This document shows, piece after piece, positions 31,997 through 43,538 of a DNA stretch of 64,000 bases. This stretch comes from Acanthochromis polyacanthus (lineage: Eukaryota; Chordata; Actinopteri; Pomacentridae), in assembly GCF_021347895.1 (NCBI RefSeq), contig NC_067113.1, positions 47,283,474 through 47,347,473 of the forward strand. Direction: 5' to 3'. Position numbers and translations under genes: made by a program. Numbering within the stretch: position 1 is the first letter of the stretch; every line of letters begins with the position of its first letter. The notes under the pieces were generated by a model. That model had not been told where the DNA came from. It saw nothing but the letters and a program-made list of their open reading frames with translations, and made no database searches.

Positions 31997-33044
31997 TACA
32001 CGGCATATTGTATATAAATTTACATAAACAAGGGTTAAATAATCACATGAATTCTAATTCTGATAGCGAAATCTGTTTGAAAACAAAATGAAATGGCAAA
32101 TTAGCCGACTTCCCAGCATGCATTTGGAAGTTAAAACTCAATCATTTGTTACTGTAGTTTAAAGAACACATATATGAAGGAAATCTGCTGTGAGTCTTCC
32201 AGACACTTATAATTTAATAAAGCAGTTCGTTGCCAAAAATATTCTCAGAGAACTTCAGGGAATGTATGTTTAAACTGAGCCAGTTTAAACTGATTTGCAA
32301 AATTGCCTCTGTCGAATACTGAATTCTGCATTTCTAAAAATTGTATGTATTTGTCCAAGCTACATACTTTTTAGTTACTGTAGTATCTGCACATATTTGA
32401 TTGTATGTTTTAGTGTATTTTTGTGTTCAGAATTTTAAACATGAAGTAAAAATATGAATGTATTTTGCAATCATTAATCACTTTAGTCTGCAGTTTAGAG
32501 TCATAGTATCTGCAAGCTTTATATTTATATTTGGCTTTATTTCTGTTGAAGGATGTGTGATTTGTGACTGTTAGAATTAGCAGAGAAGGACATTATTTAA
32601 TTGGTCAAATGTGCAAAATGGAATAAAAGAAATATAAAACAACATATCTTATAAAATGTTTTATTGAGGTGAGCTTTGCATTCTGTGAACTGCTGTGATT
32701 ATTTTCAGTGTTTCCTCTGAAGCGAGTACAGAGTGATAATCAGTGGAACTTTTGAGTGACTTTTGTGTCATTTCCCATGAATATAACTGCTGTGAAATCT
32801 CAAATACAACTGCTGCCTGTCCTCAGTCAAAAAAAAAAGAGCAAAAAACGATAAAACAACCATTCCCTCATGAGGATTATAATATAAATGTAATGAAGAA
32901 GCAGCAAAGGGAGAATAAGTTGAGTTAAAAATCGAGAAACAATATTTTTTTGTAAATGATAAAAGACAGACAAAATAGACCATTTGTATAAATAAACAGA
33001 CAAATAAACAACATATAATTACATGGAAATGCTCAAAAACAATT

Positions 33045-33460
33045 GCTGTTATTATTATTATTATTATTATTAAATAATATTTATTATATTAATTAATTAT
33101 CATTAAATAGACAAATTAAAACAGAATTGCACAAAGATGCTAAAAACACTACTACTACTAATAATGACGATAATGTTAATAATAATAATAAATATTATTA
33201 TCATTATTATTATTTTAACATATAATACAATTAAAATGATATAATATAAATAATAATATTATGATACTTTGTTCTTACTCTTAAATAATGACAATAATAA
33301 TAATAGAAAATATATAAATAAAGTAAGTGTTATTAATGACAATAATAATAATGAAAAAAATAACAAGAACAGCAACAATAATGATAACAATAATACATCT
33401 TTGTTTTATTTATATAATTTGTTATTTATTTACTCTCTTATTTACATACGTTTTTAATCT
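33045..33460. repeat. TTA/AAT-rich microsatellite block (copy 1)
   Basis: Imperfect runs of TTA, AAT and TAA triplets just upstream of the echdc3 promoter region. The matching block in copy 2 is at 50,690-51,080. Confidence 0.85.
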
Positions 33461-33573
33461 TTTTATTATTTTTGTATGACTCTTTGTTACGTCATTACGT
33501 TCCCTACGTGCTGTTGATGTCGCTATAGCCGGAAGTGAGAGCGAGAAGGTGAATGTGAGGTAAACAGGGGAAA

Positions 33574-33720
33574 ATGGCTGTTAGTATTCTGTCCAGAGGT
33601 CTCGGTTTGTTTCGGCTCAGCAGGAGAACAACGGCACTGCTGTCCGGTTCCCTTACGGGACTCGTTCTTTCTCTGTTCCCCGCATTATTTCGACTCATGT
33701 TTCGACACGTTTACTGCTAA
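33574..33720 (+). pseudogene. Truncated echdc3 exon 1 fused to kcnj8 3'UTR (48-codon chimeric ORF)
   Basis: The first 25 codons (MAVSILSRGLGLFRLSRRTT and following) match the intact echdc3 start at 51419, including upstream promoter sequence. At 33,648-33,650 the sequence switches to the kcnj8 3'UTR and runs open for 22-23 more codons to a TAA at 33718-33720. The echdc3 part is an arginine-rich, acid-free mitochondrial presequence; the added tail is hydrophobic (LVLSLFPALFRLMFRHVYC). As an echdc3 copy it is dead. Whether it is expressed as a new microprotein is unknown. A kcnj8-type AATAAA at 35388-35393 could end its transcript. Confidence 0.9.
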
Positions 33721-34515
33721 CGTTGCTCATGTTCACCTGCATGGAGTAATGAGGTTGTTTTTCAGATTGTTTCTCTGATTCCTGCAGTTCAGCCGCACAG
33801 TTAAACCGGTCAACAGAACATTTCAGTGCACCGACTAAAACCCACAACATGAATAACAAGATGGAGAACAACTGGCTCCTCAGCAAAGACACAAAAACAC
33901 ATTTAGAGTGACATTTTCTCAAAGCAAAGTCGAATGAATTATTATTATTTACATGGCCCAAAATCAGTCTTTAAATCTTTACAGTGTAAACAACTTGTAA
34001 AGAAAAAGCACTTTTCAGGTACAGGCTAAATGCTGTACTTGCAGTTAGATGCATCTCAGAAAGACTGACTTGAAGGTAGTGAATATTTCTGCAATAACCT
34101 ATTTTAACTTTGATATGAAAGAGTCTTCATTCTGTTAATCCTTGTCCAAAAACCAAAATTGAATTGACCATGATTCAGTGTTTAAAAGCACTTAGCTGAA
34201 AAAATCAAATGGAAATGTTAACGAGGTGAAAAATACTAGATTTTTACCAGATGGGGTCTTTAGCTGATGAGTTGCACACTTCTAAGTTATCAGAAGGTAT
34301 TCAGATTAATCAAAATGTTAGTAGACTATCAAAATAATTGCTAGTTTTTGTAGGTTTACTGTAGCCTCAGGATGCACTTGGTAAAAGTTGCTTTGGTACC
34401 CCAAAAAGTTCAGCTTACACACTCCTGAGTATTGCAGAGCTTTAAGCCAGTGTTTAATCATCTGCAGGTGATTAGAAGAAGCTTCATTTCAAATGATCAT
34501 AACAGCAGTAATTAC

Positions 34516-35224
34516 ACAACACGGTCTCACGGGGATTCGTGAAACTGTCACGTCAGTTTTTGTTTCGGTTTCGTGCGCACCAACACGATGTCGTCATGTT
34601 TTTCGTGCCGCTCACCACGAGCGAAACCCGCTGTGGTAATCACATCTGAAAGTGGTTTATACCGGCGGATTCATGACGATCTAAGCTGTCCATCGGCGTT
34701 TGCGGCCGCCGCTTCGGCCGCCGGACATTCTTTAAATTCCTATGCAAATTAGGCGGATTCATGACGATCTAAGCTGTCCATCCGCGTTTGCAGCCGCCGC
34801 CGCGCCGCGGCCGCCGGACATCCGGCCACATAGGCGGCCGGATCACATCTGAAAGTGGTTTATACCGGCGGATTCATGACGATTTAAGCTGTCCATCGGC
34901 GTTTGTGGCCGCCACCGCGGCCGCGGCTGCGGCTGGATGTCTCGCGGCCGCAAACGCCGATGGACAGCTTAAATCGTCACGAATCCGCCGAATTTGCATA
35001 GGAATTTAAAGAATGTCCGGCGGCCGAAGCGGCGGCCGCAAACGCCGATGGACAGCTTAGATCGTCATGAATCCGCCGGTATAAACCACTTTCAGATGTG
35101 ATTACCACAGCGGGTTTCGCTCGTGGTGAGCGGCACGAAAAACATGACGACATCGTGTTGGTGCGCACGAAACCGAAACAAAAACTGACGTGACAGTTTC
35201 ACGAATCCCCGTGAGACCGGGCTG
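34516..35224. mobile_element. 709-bp near-perfect palindromic (foldback) element
   Basis: Arms of about 225 bp (34,524-34,750 and 34,992-35,219) are almost exact reverse complements and the centre is itself partly inverted. Ends: ACAACACGGTCTCACGGGG, and at the right (reversed) CAGCCCGGTCTCACGGGG. Flanked by AATTAC on both sides (34510-34515, 35225-35230), which occurs once at the matching empty site in copy 1 (about 28,290). Very CpG-rich, with repeated GCGGCCGC. The inner module with ATCACATCTGAAAGTG and ATTCTTTAAATTCCTATGCA recurs in the MITEs at 44.2 and 48.5 kb. No coding capacity. Confidence 0.9.
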
Positions 35225-35387
35225 AATTACAATAGTCCAGTTTTTACGCCAAGTTTACTGTTTTGGGGGAAACGCTAAAGTAATGTTTTCTTACCCATTA
35301 AAGTCACAGTTTGACTACTAAACGTGGTGAATAGTGACGATCAATCACTGTACTGTAATGTCATTTTTTACTTCTGTGTTGTTTGAC

Positions 35388-35393
35388 AATAAA
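35388..35393 (+). terminator. Duplicated kcnj8 polyadenylation signal
   Basis: AATAAA in the copy-2 version of the kcnj8 3'UTR, now downstream of the chimeric echdc3 start. Confidence 0.5.
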
Positions 35394-35599
35394 TGCACCA
35401 ACTTTATATGAATATAGTTTCACTATCTGAACTGACCCCAGTGGAGAAATGTGCTCATTTAGTAGGAAATACCAGAAAAACTCATTTGGGGTTGACCAAG
35501 ATGTTTTTTTTTGTAGGTCTGGAACTGATTATTAGCAATTAAAAAGATTCAGAATCTGCAGTGTTTGACTGAACCTGTAGTCGCATTTCAAAGAATTGT

Positions 35600-36640
35600 T
35601 TATTATTTATTATAAAATTAGTAGATTGACATATGATTTATGACCATAACAAATAAAGTAAGAATTTGAATGAATATTGATTTCAACAATACACATAACA
35701 TAGGATGTATTTAGTTTTTTCTCATAATGAACTAAGAATTTTTTTAATTATTATAAAAATAAATATAATAAAACACATATGTAGTATTTTTAATAAATGA
35801 ACTGCAAATTTATTTCATTATTTGAATAATATTTTTCTTATAATAAAGCAAGAATTTAGCTGATTATTCATTAAAATAGTACAAAATTTATTTTTATTTA
35901 TTCCAATAATATAATAAAACATGTATTATTTAGTTTTTTTCTAATAATGGAGTACATATTTAGCTCATTATCTGTTGTAATAAAAAAACAATAAACATGC
36001 TTAGTTTTTATAGTGAGTCCAAATTTTTCTTTCTGTTTATTTTTTAATAACAAAATAAAATATGCATTTATTTTTTTAAATAATAAAGTAAGAATTTTGC
36101 TTGTTTATTCTTATTATAAATGTCAGAAAACATGCATTTTGTAGCTTTTCGGATAATAAATATTCTAAAAAAAGTTTAGCTTTTCTTATATTAAATAAAG
36201 AATTTTGATTATTATTTATTCTATTGATAAAATTTAAAAAAAACTTTATTTAATTTTTTCTTATAATAAAGTAAGAATTTGGTTTTATATTTATTTTAAT
36301 AACTACAAAAAACGTGTATCTTTTATTTTGTCTAAAAATAAACAAAACAAGAATTGAACTAATTATTTAATCACATTATAAATATAATAAACATGCATTT
36401 TCAAGTATTTTTCTAATAATGAAGTAAGAATTTAGCTTAATATTCAAATAATGAATTAAAAAAATCTTATTTCTGAGTACAATAAATGCTAAGAAATGTA
36501 TTTAGTGTGTATCATTGAATTTCATATTTAATTATTTCAACTAAAATGCAAATAATTGCATGTGGCGTTATTATAATAAGCAAAGTAATCATTGTACTTG
36601 TACTTAATATAATAATAATAAATAGAAGTATTTTCCTTAG
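35600..36640. repeat. AT-rich degenerate minisatellite (copy 2)
   Basis: The duplicate of 28,660-29,690, with small length differences of a few to about 10 nt. Confidence 0.75.
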
Positions 36641-37040
36641 TTAATATACTACTCATGTATTTTATCTGAGCTTCATTCTTCACTCAGGTTATTTACAGTC
36701 TGTGTCAGCTGAATGGGATAAGTTTTTTTTCAACGCTGCAACAAGAGAACAGAAATGAGAGTCAGCCCTCATGGAGCTCCACCCCTGACACGACTCTTCT
36801 TTTTTTTTCCTCCTGACACAACAGGAAACAGCAAGACAGTTTGCTGTTATTCTGCGTCACAGAGAAGAGACACGTACCTGTTTTAACTTTTAACTTCCAG
36901 ATTTTCCTTGGAAGCAGGAAGACAACAGCAGCACTGGGAACACTGGGAATGCTTCTGGTAATGTACTCTGTCTGCTGCTGTTAGTTCATACCAGGAGACA
37001 GGAATAACTACAAAAGTGAAAGTAACTCTGCACTGACGCC

Positions 37041-38408
37041 ATGGCTTCTAGATCAGTGGAAAATCTTACCTGTCCTGTCTGCCAGAACATTTCTAAAGAT
37101 CCGTTTAGACTGTCGTGTAACCACAGCTTCTGCAAAGACTGTTTGCGCAGCTACTGGGCAGAGAAAAACGATCGAGTCTGTCCAGTCTGTAAGAGGAAAT
37201 CTTCGAAAGAACTTGCTGTTCACTTTTCGTCCGAGAAGAGCCAGCAGAGCAAAGATCCAATCTGCAATCTGCACTCTGAGAAATTTAGCTTCTTTTGTGA
37301 GGACGACCAGCAGCTTTTATGCAGCGTCTGCAGAGATGCAGGAACACACCAGGACCACACGGTCAAAGCGACTGCCGAGGCCGCTCAGGAACACAAGAAA
37401 ACACTCAAGACTTCCCTGAAACCGCTGCAAACCAAACTGAGGCTGGTCCATCGGGTGAAGGGAAGCTGCCACCAAACAGCTGAGCACATCAAAGTTCAGG
37501 CTGAAGAAACTGTGAGGAGGATCAGGGAGGAGTTCAGGAGGCTTCACCAGTTCCTGGAGGAGGAAGAGGAGGACAGGTTGGCTTCACTGAGGGAGGAGGA
37601 AGAGCAGAAGAGTCGGAGGATGGAGCAGCAGATCGAGGCTTTGAGTAAAGAGATATCGGCTCTTTCAGAAACCGTCAGAGCCACGGAGAAGCAACTGAGA
37701 GCTCCAGATGTTTCCTTCCTGGACAGCTTCAAGGCTGCAGCCGAGAGAGTCCAGCAGCAACATCTGCCCGACGATCCTCAACTGTCGTGTGGAGCTCTGA
37801 TCGATGTGGCCAAACATCTGGGCAACCTGAGCTTCAATGTGTGGACCCAGATGAAGGAGATGGTCTCCTACAGTCCAGTGATTCTGGATCCAAACACCGC
37901 TCACCCAGACCTCATCTTGACTGAAGATCTCACCGGTTTGAGGAAGGTGGGGGAGAAGCAGGAGCTTCCTGACAACCCAGAGAGGATCGACCACTTCTTC
38001 TCCGTTGTCGGCTCTGAGAGCTTTGACTCAGGGTCTCACAGCTGGGAAGTGGAGGTTGGAGATAACTCAGCCTTCGTTCTGGGCGTTTTGACGGACTCCA
38101 ATCAGCGGAAGGGGGTCATCTGGCCCGCACTGTGGAGGCTGATGTTCTGCGGAGGTGAATATAAAACACTGTCGCCGCTCGACACTGGATCTGACGTGAA
38201 GGTGACGACAAACCCAGAGAAGATCCGAGTTGAGCTGGACTGGGACGAAGGACGGCTGTCGTTTTTCAACTCGGACACCAACGAACACATTCACACCTTC
38301 ACAACCACTTTCAAAGACAAGCTGTTTCCATACATCAGCAGCTGGAGTCACGTCCCGATAAAGATCGCAGCGCTGAACGTTTCTGTAACAACAGAACCAT
38401 GTGGTTAG
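37041..38408 (+). CDS. TRIM35/A33-like RING E3 ligase, copy 2 (455 aa)
   Basis: The duplicate of the gene at 30110-31480, intronless and intact. RING and B-box ligands are all kept. Against copy 1: Pro-Thr after KEL becomes a single Ala between RING and B-box; I127T, Q139R, D157E and K162R (copy 1 numbering) lie in the coiled coil; P250S follows it; Q303K, A304V and E306G sit in the PRY linker; K422T and T426K sit near the SPRY end. I count about 7 synonymous differences. The PRDI-like motif and start context are the same as in copy 1. The palindrome lies 1.8 kb upstream and the transposon island starts about 550 bp downstream, so the local environment differs. Confidence 0.93.
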   Translation: MASRSVENLTCPVCQNISKDPFRLSCNHSFCKDCLRSYWAEKNDRVCPVCKRKSSKELAVHFSSEKSQQSKDPICNLHSEKFSFFCEDDQQLLCSVCRDAGTHQDHTVKATAEAAQEHKKTLKTSLKPLQTKLRLVHRVKGSCHQTAEHIKVQAEETVRRIREEFRRLHQFLEEEEEDRLASLREEEEQKSRRMEQQIEALSKEISALSETVRATEKQLRAPDVSFLDSFKAAAERVQQQHLPDDPQLSCGALIDVAKHLGNLSFNVWTQMKEMVSYSPVILDPNTAHPDLILTEDLTGLRKVGEKQELPDNPERIDHFFSVVGSESFDSGSHSWEVEVGDNSAFVLGVLTDSNQRKGVIWPALWRLMFCGGEYKTLSPLDTGSDVKVTTNPEKIRVELDWDEGRLSFFNSDTNEHIHTFTTTFKDKLFPYISSWSHVPIKIAALNVSVTTEPCG

Positions 38409-38958
38409 AGCAGCTACTGCAGAAATCAGAAAGTAAATCAGAAAACCTTTGTTGTCTGTGCTTGTGAGAAGTTTTCCCGTTCATTGTGTATCGATTTTGA
38501 ATCGTGGTCACTTTAATTTGTTTTTTTTAAGGGTTCTTCAAAGTCTCACAGTTATCAGGGGAAATCATATCTGTCTTAGTGGCCTCCATGATTCGTCACT
38601 TTTTTTGCACGGTTGCTAAGTTTTTAAGCCTGCTACAAGTATTTGTTTGTGCCTTAAAAGATGCTAAAACCACACCTTCAAGCTAAAAGTCACTATAAGC
38701 CTTTATACAGTTATTTGCTCTATTGCAGTATATGTAGTATACAGTATGTGTCTAATCTCAGATTTTGTTCATGTAAACATGTTTTTCTAAAGCTGTCAGA
38801 TGCTGTAAACATCAAACAGGAAGTGTAAATGAACTTAGCATTAATATGGAATTTCTCAAAGTTAATTTAACTCTTAAGCTTCTACTTTTTGTTTATCTTG
38901 CTTGTATCTCTTATGAATAAATACACAGCATATTGTATATAAATTTACATAAACAAGG
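38409..38958 (+). terminator. TRIM copy 2 3'UTR
   Basis: Same as the copy 1 3'UTR, including an AATAAA near 38,915. Homology to copy 1 stops at about 38,958 (AAATTTACATAAACAAGGG). Confidence 0.5.
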
Positions 38959-40904
38959 GAACCCCTTAAGCCGCATGGGCCCGTATTCGGGCCCAAAATG
39001 GCCTGCTGAAGTTTAACAGCAAAAGCATTTTTCACTGCAAACGCGATGATAGAAACACTATACATCCATGTGTAACCGGTGGGTTGGGTCTGCCCACCAC
39101 TGGGGGTCGCTGTGTCCATCTCCACACGTTGGCACCTCTCGGTGCCTTACCTGCAGCCTCACACCTGTAATGTGTTTCCTAATCAGGGAAAGGACAAACG
39201 CTCTGCTTAAGTATGGGCATGAGATAGACACCAGAATCATCTCTTGTTGCACTGGACTATTGCTTGCCAGATCACAGAAGCTGATCGTCTCCAGGGGTTG
39301 GTGTGTTGTCAGTGGGTGCTGTACAGCCAAGGTAATTTTGTTTTTATTATTTGTAAATACTCAGCACCCAGTGTGTATAAAAAAAACAAAACATGGAACT
39401 AACATATTTCTGTCTTTGCAGTTGCCGCTGCTGCTTTGTTTTTATGTTATACAGTCACTGGTGTTTTAATTATGTTTGGTGTGGTTTTATTGGTGCTAGG
39501 TTTCACTCAATGAGTTTAGTGGAGGTGTTCTCTTTTATCTAACTTAGTTTACTGTATATTCCAGCTTTATTGTGTGTGTATATATATTCTTATGCAGAGG
39601 TATCAGCGCTAATATTTGATCGGTAGCTGTGTGGTTTTTATTTCTTTGTTGCCATTGGTTTTAGTGGGTTTACTTGTAGTTTTTTTTGCATGGTTTGTTT
39701 TTATATGCTGCCCTTGTTTTAAATACTGGCGACACCTCTGCATATTTTATGTTTTAGATCCATTCACCTTCCCCTTCCTCCTATTATTGTGGAATCATGG
39801 AGGCCTAGTGACCTTGAGTTTATTCCTTTTTCCTCCCGAACCACATCATTTGAATAAAATTGGCAAGAAGGATGGCCCTTCCTGCTTTATAGAATTATAA
39901 ACCACGTCTCTGTTTTCTTTGTGGAACTTACCTGTGCAGGTTTAGTTTTAGTAAGTCTTTACAGTCTCTGGGCCTTTCCAGAGTGGCGTTGGCATTTATT
40001 CCTTAGCTGAGACCTTATTGGGTTACACATGGAAAGCTTAGAGTCTCATGAATCCGCCGGTGTTCAAGATTATCTGGTGATCCGATCAACTGGTGATTTT
40101 CAGTTAGCGAGACAGATGTTACACTGGCAATACATAGAATGATGTCTCTATGTAAAACTTTACGTGGAATGATTTTTTTTTTTTTTTGGAATGCATACAT
40201 CCATTTAGCTACATGTTTGCAGTTGGCTTGAATGTTTAAGGGAAAGATAATTTTTAAGCTTCGATTTCTATTTTCTTCACCTATGGGTGACTGTTGATGC
40301 CTGTTCAAAACACACAGATGTCAATAAACTGTTCCGAAATGCTCTTGTTGTCAGCTTTAACATTTGCTCCAAAAATCGTTATTGTTCTTTTTTGACTCAC
40401 GGCTGTTTAGTCTACCAATAAAATACGCGGTTTTATGAGGACTTCCACCTAACGGAGTGGAAATATCACTTCGCTGCGGCAGAGTGTGACAATCTACACC
40501 AGATTAACTGGTGACAGTCTGAGGCTTCAGTCCGACGGTCAGACAGAAACAACACGAGAAATACTGTTACTGTTTTCAAAGATTACTGCAATTAAGCTGG
40601 TGGATCTGCGTTGTTTTACTTTTATACACCTTTTAAGTAAAACAACGAAATTATATAAACCATCTGACCCACATTTTAACCAACGGTTTCTCATTCCTGC
40701 CTTCAGAAGCTGCTGTTTCAAACAAGCAACACAATCTCGCAATTCAAGACATGCAAACAATAAAATGAGAAACACTAAAAACAGACCATATAAGATTATC
40801 TCACTGCATTGTTTGACAGTAAGTTTCATCTGCAGAATCTCTCTCGGTCCTTAAAAAAAAAAAAAAACACCCACTTCTTCACCGAATACCTTTGTACTTC
40901 ACTT

Positions 40905-41080
40905 GCTGGAAAAAAAAGAACAATCCTATTACCTTCTGCAGACACCAAGGTCCTATTTAAACATTTGAACTTTTTTAATGGCATTTATCCAGGTTGTTTT
41001 CTCCTGACTAGAGCCTTGCTTGTGTTGTATGCATGTCACTTTGGATAAAAGCATCTGCTAAATGAAATTGTACAACTGTA
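40905..41080 (+). mobile_element. L2-like LINE 3' tail
   Basis: Contains CACTTTGGATAAAAGCATCT followed by GCTAAATGAAATTGTA, the same 3' tail as the LINE at 26.3-26.4 kb. Only the tail is present. Confidence 0.75.
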
Positions 41081-41603
41081 GAAATATACAAAGCAGAAGC
41101 CCAGACATTAAAAAAATACAAACAAAATTAACAATTGTATCACATATAAAAGCTAAACGTATCTCTCACAGGTACATATTCTTATGTAGCTACATGTATG
41201 GAACCCTACAGAGGTAAATACTTATAACAAAATTTGACATTATCAAAAAAATTCAAATGATTTAATTAGACAGGTGCTCAAGTAGCACTTGCACACAGTT
41301 AACCAATTTGCTCAAACTGGACACAGGCACACCTGTGTGGCCAAATTTGGCTACACAGGTGGAGAGATTTGGGGAGTACATCTCTCTCTGTATAAGGTTG
41401 GTTAACCCATTACAACCTTGTGGGTTTAGTGAGGAGAAAGTTTAGACAAGGCAGGCATTTCATCAAGCGAGTTTTATAGTCAAGTCTGAAGGTAGATAAG
41501 TTAGTAGATAGGTAAGCGTAGGATTTAGGTTAGTTTACGTTAGTTAGGTGTTAGTGTAGCCAGTGGTAAGAAAGGGCAACACAGGAAAATCTCTCTTAAA
41601 AAA

Positions 41604-42026
41604 TGGACCCCAAAATGGCACAAGAGGTCCTTGACCTGAAAATTAACAACTGTTACCCTGAAGTCATCACTGCAAAACAAATGCGTGATCAGAAGAAGAG
41701 CTGAAACCTTCATGGTAAAGGGTAAGGTGTATAATAGGGATTTGTAGTTTGTCAACTACACTTTCTAAACTATGTAATTTCATGTTAAATATGCTTCACA
41801 TTCACACACTAGATGGTGAACTGTACATATGTAGGTGGGAAAAAAAACTCAGCCTGATCACCTGGCAAAAGTTGTTTGCTCTGCTAAAGAGGCAAATGAC
41901 ATCTTTTATGAATTTCATGAAAGCCATTTTGGGGGTCACTGTGGCTGGGAGAAAACGCACAGTGCTATAATCAGCCGCTGTTACTGGCCTGGCATGGAGC
42001 GTGACGTTAAGAAGTGGGTACGTTGA
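41604..42026 (+). pseudogene. Integrase zinc-binding (H2C2) fragment, KRBA2/Ginger-like
   Basis: At 41,604-41,694 a piece reads MAQEVLDLKINNCYPEVITA. At 41,835-42,026 another reads AKEANDIFYEFHESHFGGHC, then HSAIISRCYWPGMERDVKKW. The His-x3-His, Cys...Cys pattern and the CYWPGM box are those of the integrase H2C2 finger of Gypsy/Ginger-type integrases and the host genes derived from them. The frame just before (DGELYI) is shifted relative to it. No catalytic core follows, so it is a fragment. Confidence 0.65.
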
Positions 42027-42320
42027 TATCTTCATAATGGCTTTTAAAATGCACATGTAAGTTCATTGTTAGTGTATATTTGTATCTAGATAGAATGCCA
42101 ATCTAAGGTTTAAATACTAACTAATGCTCTGCAGGTGTAAGCACTTATTTTAATTCTCTGTCTTGGTGATTCTCAAAATTGTACTTTTAATTTTCAACAT
42201 TTCTCATAATTTTGTGCTCTTTGTGTGACATTTTGGTCGTTATACATCATTTGTGTAATACTTTGGCCATTTTATGTCTTTATGAGTTAATTTCTTATCT
42301 TATTTTGCTTATTTTATGTC

Positions 42321-42470
42321 CTTTAGTGGTAGTTTAGCGTCTTATTTTGGCTAAACTACCACTAAAGAATATAAAACAACCAGAATGAGATGCTAAACTA
42401 CCACTAAAGGATATAAAATAGCCAACATGTGATGCTGAACTACCACTAAAGGATATTTTACCACACGGTT
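42321..42470. repeat. Hairpin plus short tandem repeat
   Basis: CTTTAGTGGTAGTTTAGC (42321-42338) and its perfect reverse complement (42350-42367) form an 18-bp stem with an 11-nt loop. The right arm is then repeated about three times with a period near 50 bp. Confidence 0.8.
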
Positions 42471-43538
42471 TGAACTTATTAAAAGACGTGCACACCGTGT
42501 CCTGGTCTCCTGTCTGCTGGTTTAACGGGTTTTGACAGTAAACAGTGATCATAGCTGCACTAGTTCCAACCGCAGTTACGTAGTTTTCTTTCTTGTTGCC
42601 TGACAGCGCATGACTCCTACGATGAGAACGCGACTTATTTCCAGATATTTTGTCAGGACCAAAATAAATAAAACAGCAGAAATCTCATTTTTAGAAGCGA
42701 AGTTGTTCCATTGTTTATTTCCTGGTTAGTCGGTAAGGGGTCCTGAAAAGCCACGCCTACGAAACATCTGTCTCAGAAACGCTAGAACATGGGCTGTGTC
42801 CGAAATCGCATACCAACGTACTACATTCTCAATGAGTATATACTGTATACTACGTACTATAAGTATGATTAGAATGCCGACCGTTCACACTGTAGTATAC
42901 TACTACGTTTCCCATAATGCATTTCAAACCTCCGACGACAAAAACCGGAAGTATGGCTATCAAATATCTTGGCTGAATGCCGGCTTCAGGTCGATTTTAC
43001 GCTAACAAACAGTCGCATAATTAATGTGGCAATTTCAAGCCGGCACTCCTCATGCAGTTATTAGCCAGATTATGCGAATCGTTTCAATTGTTGCTGCAGG
43101 CTACGGGAGGTAGCTGCTACTTGTTCTGTATGCAAAGCGAGCTGCTGCAACTAGCTGCTAGCATTCAGTAGCACGTTGTGAGGCGTCTGACAAATTTAAA
43201 ACGTTGGTCAGAGAACGGCCTATTTCTCAAATCTGTGGGGTGATTAGGATGACTACTTAACCACATAAAATAAAATAAAAATCGCCCCGGTCCGACCCAT
43301 AGACTGTGTATATATAGTGGACGTAGCATCTGGCTCCAGAATTGAAGCCAACCCGGAAGTGTCAAAAACTTGCAATATCACACCGTCCGCTAGGGTTGGC
43401 TCCAAAAAGCTTTTTCTCCATAGACCCTTTAATGACCCACATCACGAATGACGTCACAGCTTTAGCTGGAGGCAAAAGAGGAAGCCCGTGACCGAAAGGC
43501 GAAAGACTGAGGGACTAGGCTCTATCAACTTTTCTAAA

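Larger units (their letters stand above)
27430..33650 (+). repeat. Tandem segmental duplication, copy 1 (6.2 kb)
   Basis: The unit runs from inside the kcnj8 3'UTR (starting TTCCCTTACGGGACTCG) to inside echdc3 exon 1 (ending CTGCTGTCCGGTTC). It is repeated as 33648-51495, nearly identical apart from large insertions in copy 2. The breakpoints share only the 3 bases TTC. It contains one TRIM gene, an AT-rich minisatellite, a TTA/AAT microsatellite and the truncated echdc3 5' end. Confidence 0.95.

Noticed and set aside
33269..33457. 62-codon Asn-rich frame
   Set aside because: Direct translation of the AAT/TTA microsatellite.
39068..39469. 133-codon frame in the transposon island
   Set aside because: No recognisable domain, no splice context and none of the copy-1 sequence is shared; treated as chance in repeat DNA.
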